Shown here: positions 5,137 to 7,082 of the stretch, one piece after another
How positions within the stretch are numbered: position 1 is the stretch's first letter
Layout: each line of letters starts with the position of its first letter
Assembly: GCA_945833725.1 (NCBI GenBank)
Contig: CAMAFU010000092.1
Coordinates: forward strand, 1 to 7,082
Direction of reading: 5' to 3'
Source of the DNA: an uncultured Treponema sp.
GTDB lineage: Bacteria; Spirochaetota; Spirochaetia; Treponematales; Treponemataceae
Length of the DNA stretch: 7,082 nt
Position numbers and translations under genes: made by a program
The notes under the pieces: model-generated
Told to the model about the DNA's origin: nothing
Database searches by the model: none
The model's input: only the letters and a program-made list of their open reading frames with translations

Positions 5137-6006
5137 ATGGGTAAATTTTCTTTTGGCGAAAAATTAAAAAAACTTTTTTCTTCAGAAAGCATTGATTCTT
5201 CTTTTTACGATGATTTGACTGATTTACTTGTAGAAGGTGATGTGGGGGCAAAACTCTCTTTTGAAATTACGGACAGACTGGAAAAAATCTGTAAAGAAAA
5301 AAAAGTTTCGTCGAAAGAAGGTGTTCTTGATGAACTGGAGCTGATTCTTTCGGGGTTTTTAACTTCCGGCAGTCTGGAATTTGACTGTGCAAAAACAAAT
5401 ATTGTTATGCTTATGGGCGTTAATGGTGTTGGAAAAACTACTACGGCTGCAAAACTTGCTTCCGTTTTTAAAGAAGGCGGGTGTAATGTGGTGCTGGCGG
5501 CTGCGGATACTTTTAGGGCGGCTTCCGAAGAACAACTGGAAATGCACGGCCAGAATCTGGGAATAAGGGTTGTTTCTCATCAGCATGGAAGTGATCCTGC
5601 GGCTGTTGTTTTTGATTCCCTTCAATCTGTAAGAGCCGGTGGCGGTGGTATTGTTATTGCCGATACTGCAGGAAGGCTTCACAATAAGGAAAACCTTATT
5701 CGGGAACTTCAAAAAATTCATAAAATTGCCGTTTCAAAAGCCGATTCCGATTGCTGCAGGAAAATTCTTGTTATTGACGGAACTACAGGTCAGAATGCCG
5801 TGCGTCAGGCCGAAGTTTTTAATGATGCAGTGGGGCTTGACGGCGTTATTATTACAAAATACGATTCTACGGCAAAAGGCGGAATGGTTTTTTCTATTGG
5901 AAAAGAACTTTCAATTCCCGTTTTGTATGTTTGTACTGGTGAAAAATACGACAATATTAAAAAGTTTAATCCAGATGAATTTATCAGGGAGTTTTTGGGG
6001 CGTTAG
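5137..6006 (+). CDS. ftsY: Signal recognition particle receptor FtsY (SRP GTPase, NG-only form)
   Basis: FtsY is the membrane-associated receptor that pairs with Ffh-4.5S RNA carrying ribosome-nascent chains. Joint GTP hydrolysis then hands them to SecYEG. At 289 residues it lacks the long acidic A domain of E. coli FtsY (497 aa) and consists of an N-terminal helical N domain plus the G domain. Residues 1-15 (MGKFSFGEKLKKLFS) form a basic amphipathic start suited to membrane binding. G-domain motifs: P-loop GVNGVGKTTTAAKLA (94-108), the SRP-type DTFRAAS (124-130), DTAGRLHNKENL (176-187), the TTGQNA element (216-221), specificity loop TKYDSTAKGG (240-249; usually TKLDGTAKGG), and the closing loop CTGEKYDNI (266-274; the first position is usually Gly). 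All catalytic residues seem present, so activity is expected. It is followed after 2 nt by the next gene, suggesting one transcript. Confidence 0.97.
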   Translation: MGKFSFGEKLKKLFSSESIDSSFYDDLTDLLVEGDVGAKLSFEITDRLEKICKEKKVSSKEGVLDELELILSGFLTSGSLEFDCAKTNIVMLMGVNGVGKTTTAAKLASVFKEGGCNVVLAAADTFRAASEEQLEMHGQNLGIRVVSHQHGSDPAAVVFDSLQSVRAGGGGIVIADTAGRLHNKENLIRELQKIHKIAVSKADSDCCRKILVIDGTTGQNAVRQAEVFNDAVGLDGVIITKYDSTAKGGMVFSIGKELSIPVLYVCTGEKYDNIKKFNPDEFIREFLGR

Positions 6007-6008
6007 GG

Positions 6009-7082
6009 ATGAAGTTTTTTGTAAAGAAATTTAAGTTTTTTTTCTTTTCATTCCTTTTTATTTATCCTCTTTTTGCAGAAGAACCTTTTGCACCTGCTGC
6101 GGAAATTGAAGACAAAACTTTTTTGTTGCAAAGTTCTGAGCCTCTGCCTCTCCGGGATTTTCTGTTCAGCGTATCGCTGTATTCTCTTACTGGAAAAAAA
6201 GAGAGTCAGTCTGCTGCAGGTTTTGCTCAAATTTCAAGACAGGCTTCTTCTTTTCTTATGCTGAAATTTTATAATTGGCAGGAAAAAAAATTAACTTTTC
6301 TTTACGAAATATATTATCCAGAGAAAAAAGGCTTGATTTCTCCAAAAGATATTGTTTCTGTTAAGGAAATTATTTTAAAAGAAAATCTTGAAGAAAATGT
6401 TTCTGGGGGAACTTTTTCTTTTTATGATGAAAATATGCAGGATTCCATTCTTGAACTTCTTGAAAACAGTGATGATGATCCTGTGCCTGTGGAAAAAGAT
6501 GTCTGGAGCGTGTTCCGAAAAAAAGACGGAAGCCTTCGGAAATTTATTTTCAACGATGAAAGCCTTTCTTTGAATAAAGTTACTGATTCAACTTTTACTG
6601 TTAAGGCTTACGATGATTCTGTCATACGAAAGTATTTTACAGGTGATGGTCTTGTTTCAAAAATTCAGTATTTCAACAACCCAAAAACTGCTGATGATTT
6701 TTTACTTAAAAAAGAAATTGAATATTTTCATGATGAAAAAGGAATGGTGTATCGTACCTGTGAAGAGAATTTTCAAAAGAAAACAAGAGCGGAATCTTTT
6801 TACGATAAAAACAGTCGTCTGGTAAAAAAAATTGACTTTCATTACGAAACTGTTGTTTCTGAAAATGAGGGAGAAACTGAAACTGGTAAAGAAAAATTAG
6901 AACTTAAACAGGATTCAGTAAGTGAGTGGACATATTCACAGGAAGGAAATTTACTGTCATATCGTCAGGAAAAACGGGAACTTAAAAAAAACTATCTTGG
7001 AAAAGAAAATACTTCTGTAACAGAAACTTTAACACAGTACATTTACGGTTCAAATTCAGAAAAACCTGATGTACTTTATTAC
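6009..7082 (+). CDS. Exported protein of unknown function with YD-like repeats (3' end outside window)
   Basis: The frame starting at ATG 6009, 2 nt after the ftsY stop, stays open through the last base of the window: 358 codons and no stop, so the C terminus is missing. A GGGG at 5997-6000 with an 8-nt spacer may serve as ribosome binding site, and translational coupling to ftsY is likely. Residues 1-23 form a Phe-rich signal peptide (MKFFVKKFKFFFF...PLFA) with cleavage likely after LFA before EEPF; there is no lipobox. Residues about 48-125 alternate hydrophobic and charged residues in a beta-like pattern. Residues about 165-285 and 303-358 contain loosely repeated Y-D/x-x-G-x-L/V-x-K-x-x-Y units, such as YFTGDGLVSKIQYF, YFHDEKGMVYRT, FYDKNSRLVKKIDFHY and WTYSQEGNLLSYRQ, resembling YD/RHS-type or MORN-like beta hairpins. 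It is probably periplasmic or outer-membrane-associated. The function is unknown, and no enzymatic motif was seen. Confidence 0.88.
   Translation, partial: MKFFVKKFKFFFFSFLFIYPLFAEEPFAPAAEIEDKTFLLQSSEPLPLRDFLFSVSLYSLTGKKESQSAAGFAQISRQASSFLMLKFYNWQEKKLTFLYEIYYPEKKGLISPKDIVSVKEIILKENLEENVSGGTFSFYDENMQDSILELLENSDDDPVPVEKDVWSVFRKKDGSLRKFIFNDESLSLNKVTDSTFTVKAYDDSVIRKYFTGDGLVSKIQYFNNPKTADDFLLKKEIEYFHDEKGMVYRTCEENFQKKTRAESFYDKNSRLVKKIDFHYETVVSENEGETETGKEKLELKQDSVSEWTYSQEGNLLSYRQEKRELKKNYLGKENTSVTETLTQYIYGSNSEKPDVLYY

Noticed and set aside
4955..5251. 98-codon minus-strand frame over the prfB-ftsY gap
   Set aside because: It overlaps the start of ftsY and the end of the PEGA-like gene, and its Arg/Leu-rich product reflects the purine-rich patch read backwards.
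5381..6034. Two plus-strand frames inside ftsY (5381-5566 and 5639-6034)
   Set aside because: They are out-of-frame shadows of ftsY, whose GTPase motifs run unbroken through the same bases.
3509..6043. Poly-T tracts in signal-peptide codons (nine T at 3509-3517, eight T at 6036-6043) as phase-variation switches
   Set aside because: They encode Phe-rich signal-peptide cores in AT-rich genes. Nothing besides the homopolymer suggests slippage, and both frames are intact.
6073..6825. Three short plus-strand frames (6073-6264, 6388-6573, 6613-6825)
   Set aside because: All lie in another frame inside the continuous 358-codon frame from 6009, which has a signal peptide and sensible composition.

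Overview
The window is AT-rich DNA with short gaps between genes. Its gene content suggests a spirochaete, most likely Treponema or a close relative. The reasons are the RF2 and short-FtsY genes set among Phe-rich, signal-peptide-bearing envelope proteins of the kind common in treponemes (FlgT-like, Fn3/TPR, PEGA-like). The lineage is an inference from protein style and gene order. No rRNA, tRNA or CRISPR array is visible.

Layout. 1-1010 (+) is the 3' part of a gene that enters from the left, probably a periplasmic protein with a FlgT-C-like end domain. It converges on 1035-1952 (-), an exported protein with an Fn3-like domain and a TPR-like end. The two stop codons are 24 nt apart, with a weak terminator-like hairpin between them. 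From 1953 to 2359 there is no convincing gene. This stretch holds a compact element: imperfect terminal inverted repeats (2007-2027 / 2204-2223) bracketed by 21-nt direct repeats (1984-2004 / 2223-2243), with strong internal hairpins. It looks like a MITE-like or structured-RNA repeat.

From 2360 rightward everything is on + and packed like an operon. prfB (peptide chain release factor 2) is expressed through the classic programmed +1 frameshift at CTT-TGA-C, with an in-frame UGA at codon 24. Two bases after its stop comes an exported PEGA-like, two-TM envelope protein (3494-4975). Next is a 161-nt gap containing a GC- and purine-rich patch and a long hairpin (4976-5100). It is followed by ftsY (5137-6006), a short NG-only SRP receptor. 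Two bases after ftsY an exported protein of unknown function begins (6009) and runs off the right edge without a stop; its C-terminal half has YD-like, Tyr/Gly-rich repeats.

Together the right half combines translation termination (RF2), co-translational membrane targeting (FtsY) and two secreted or envelope proteins of unknown role. The last two probably depend on the Sec/SRP route, but no direct functional link can be read from sequence. The two points most worth following up are the repeat element at 1984-2243 and the RF2 frameshift, which a simple start-to-stop gene call would miss.
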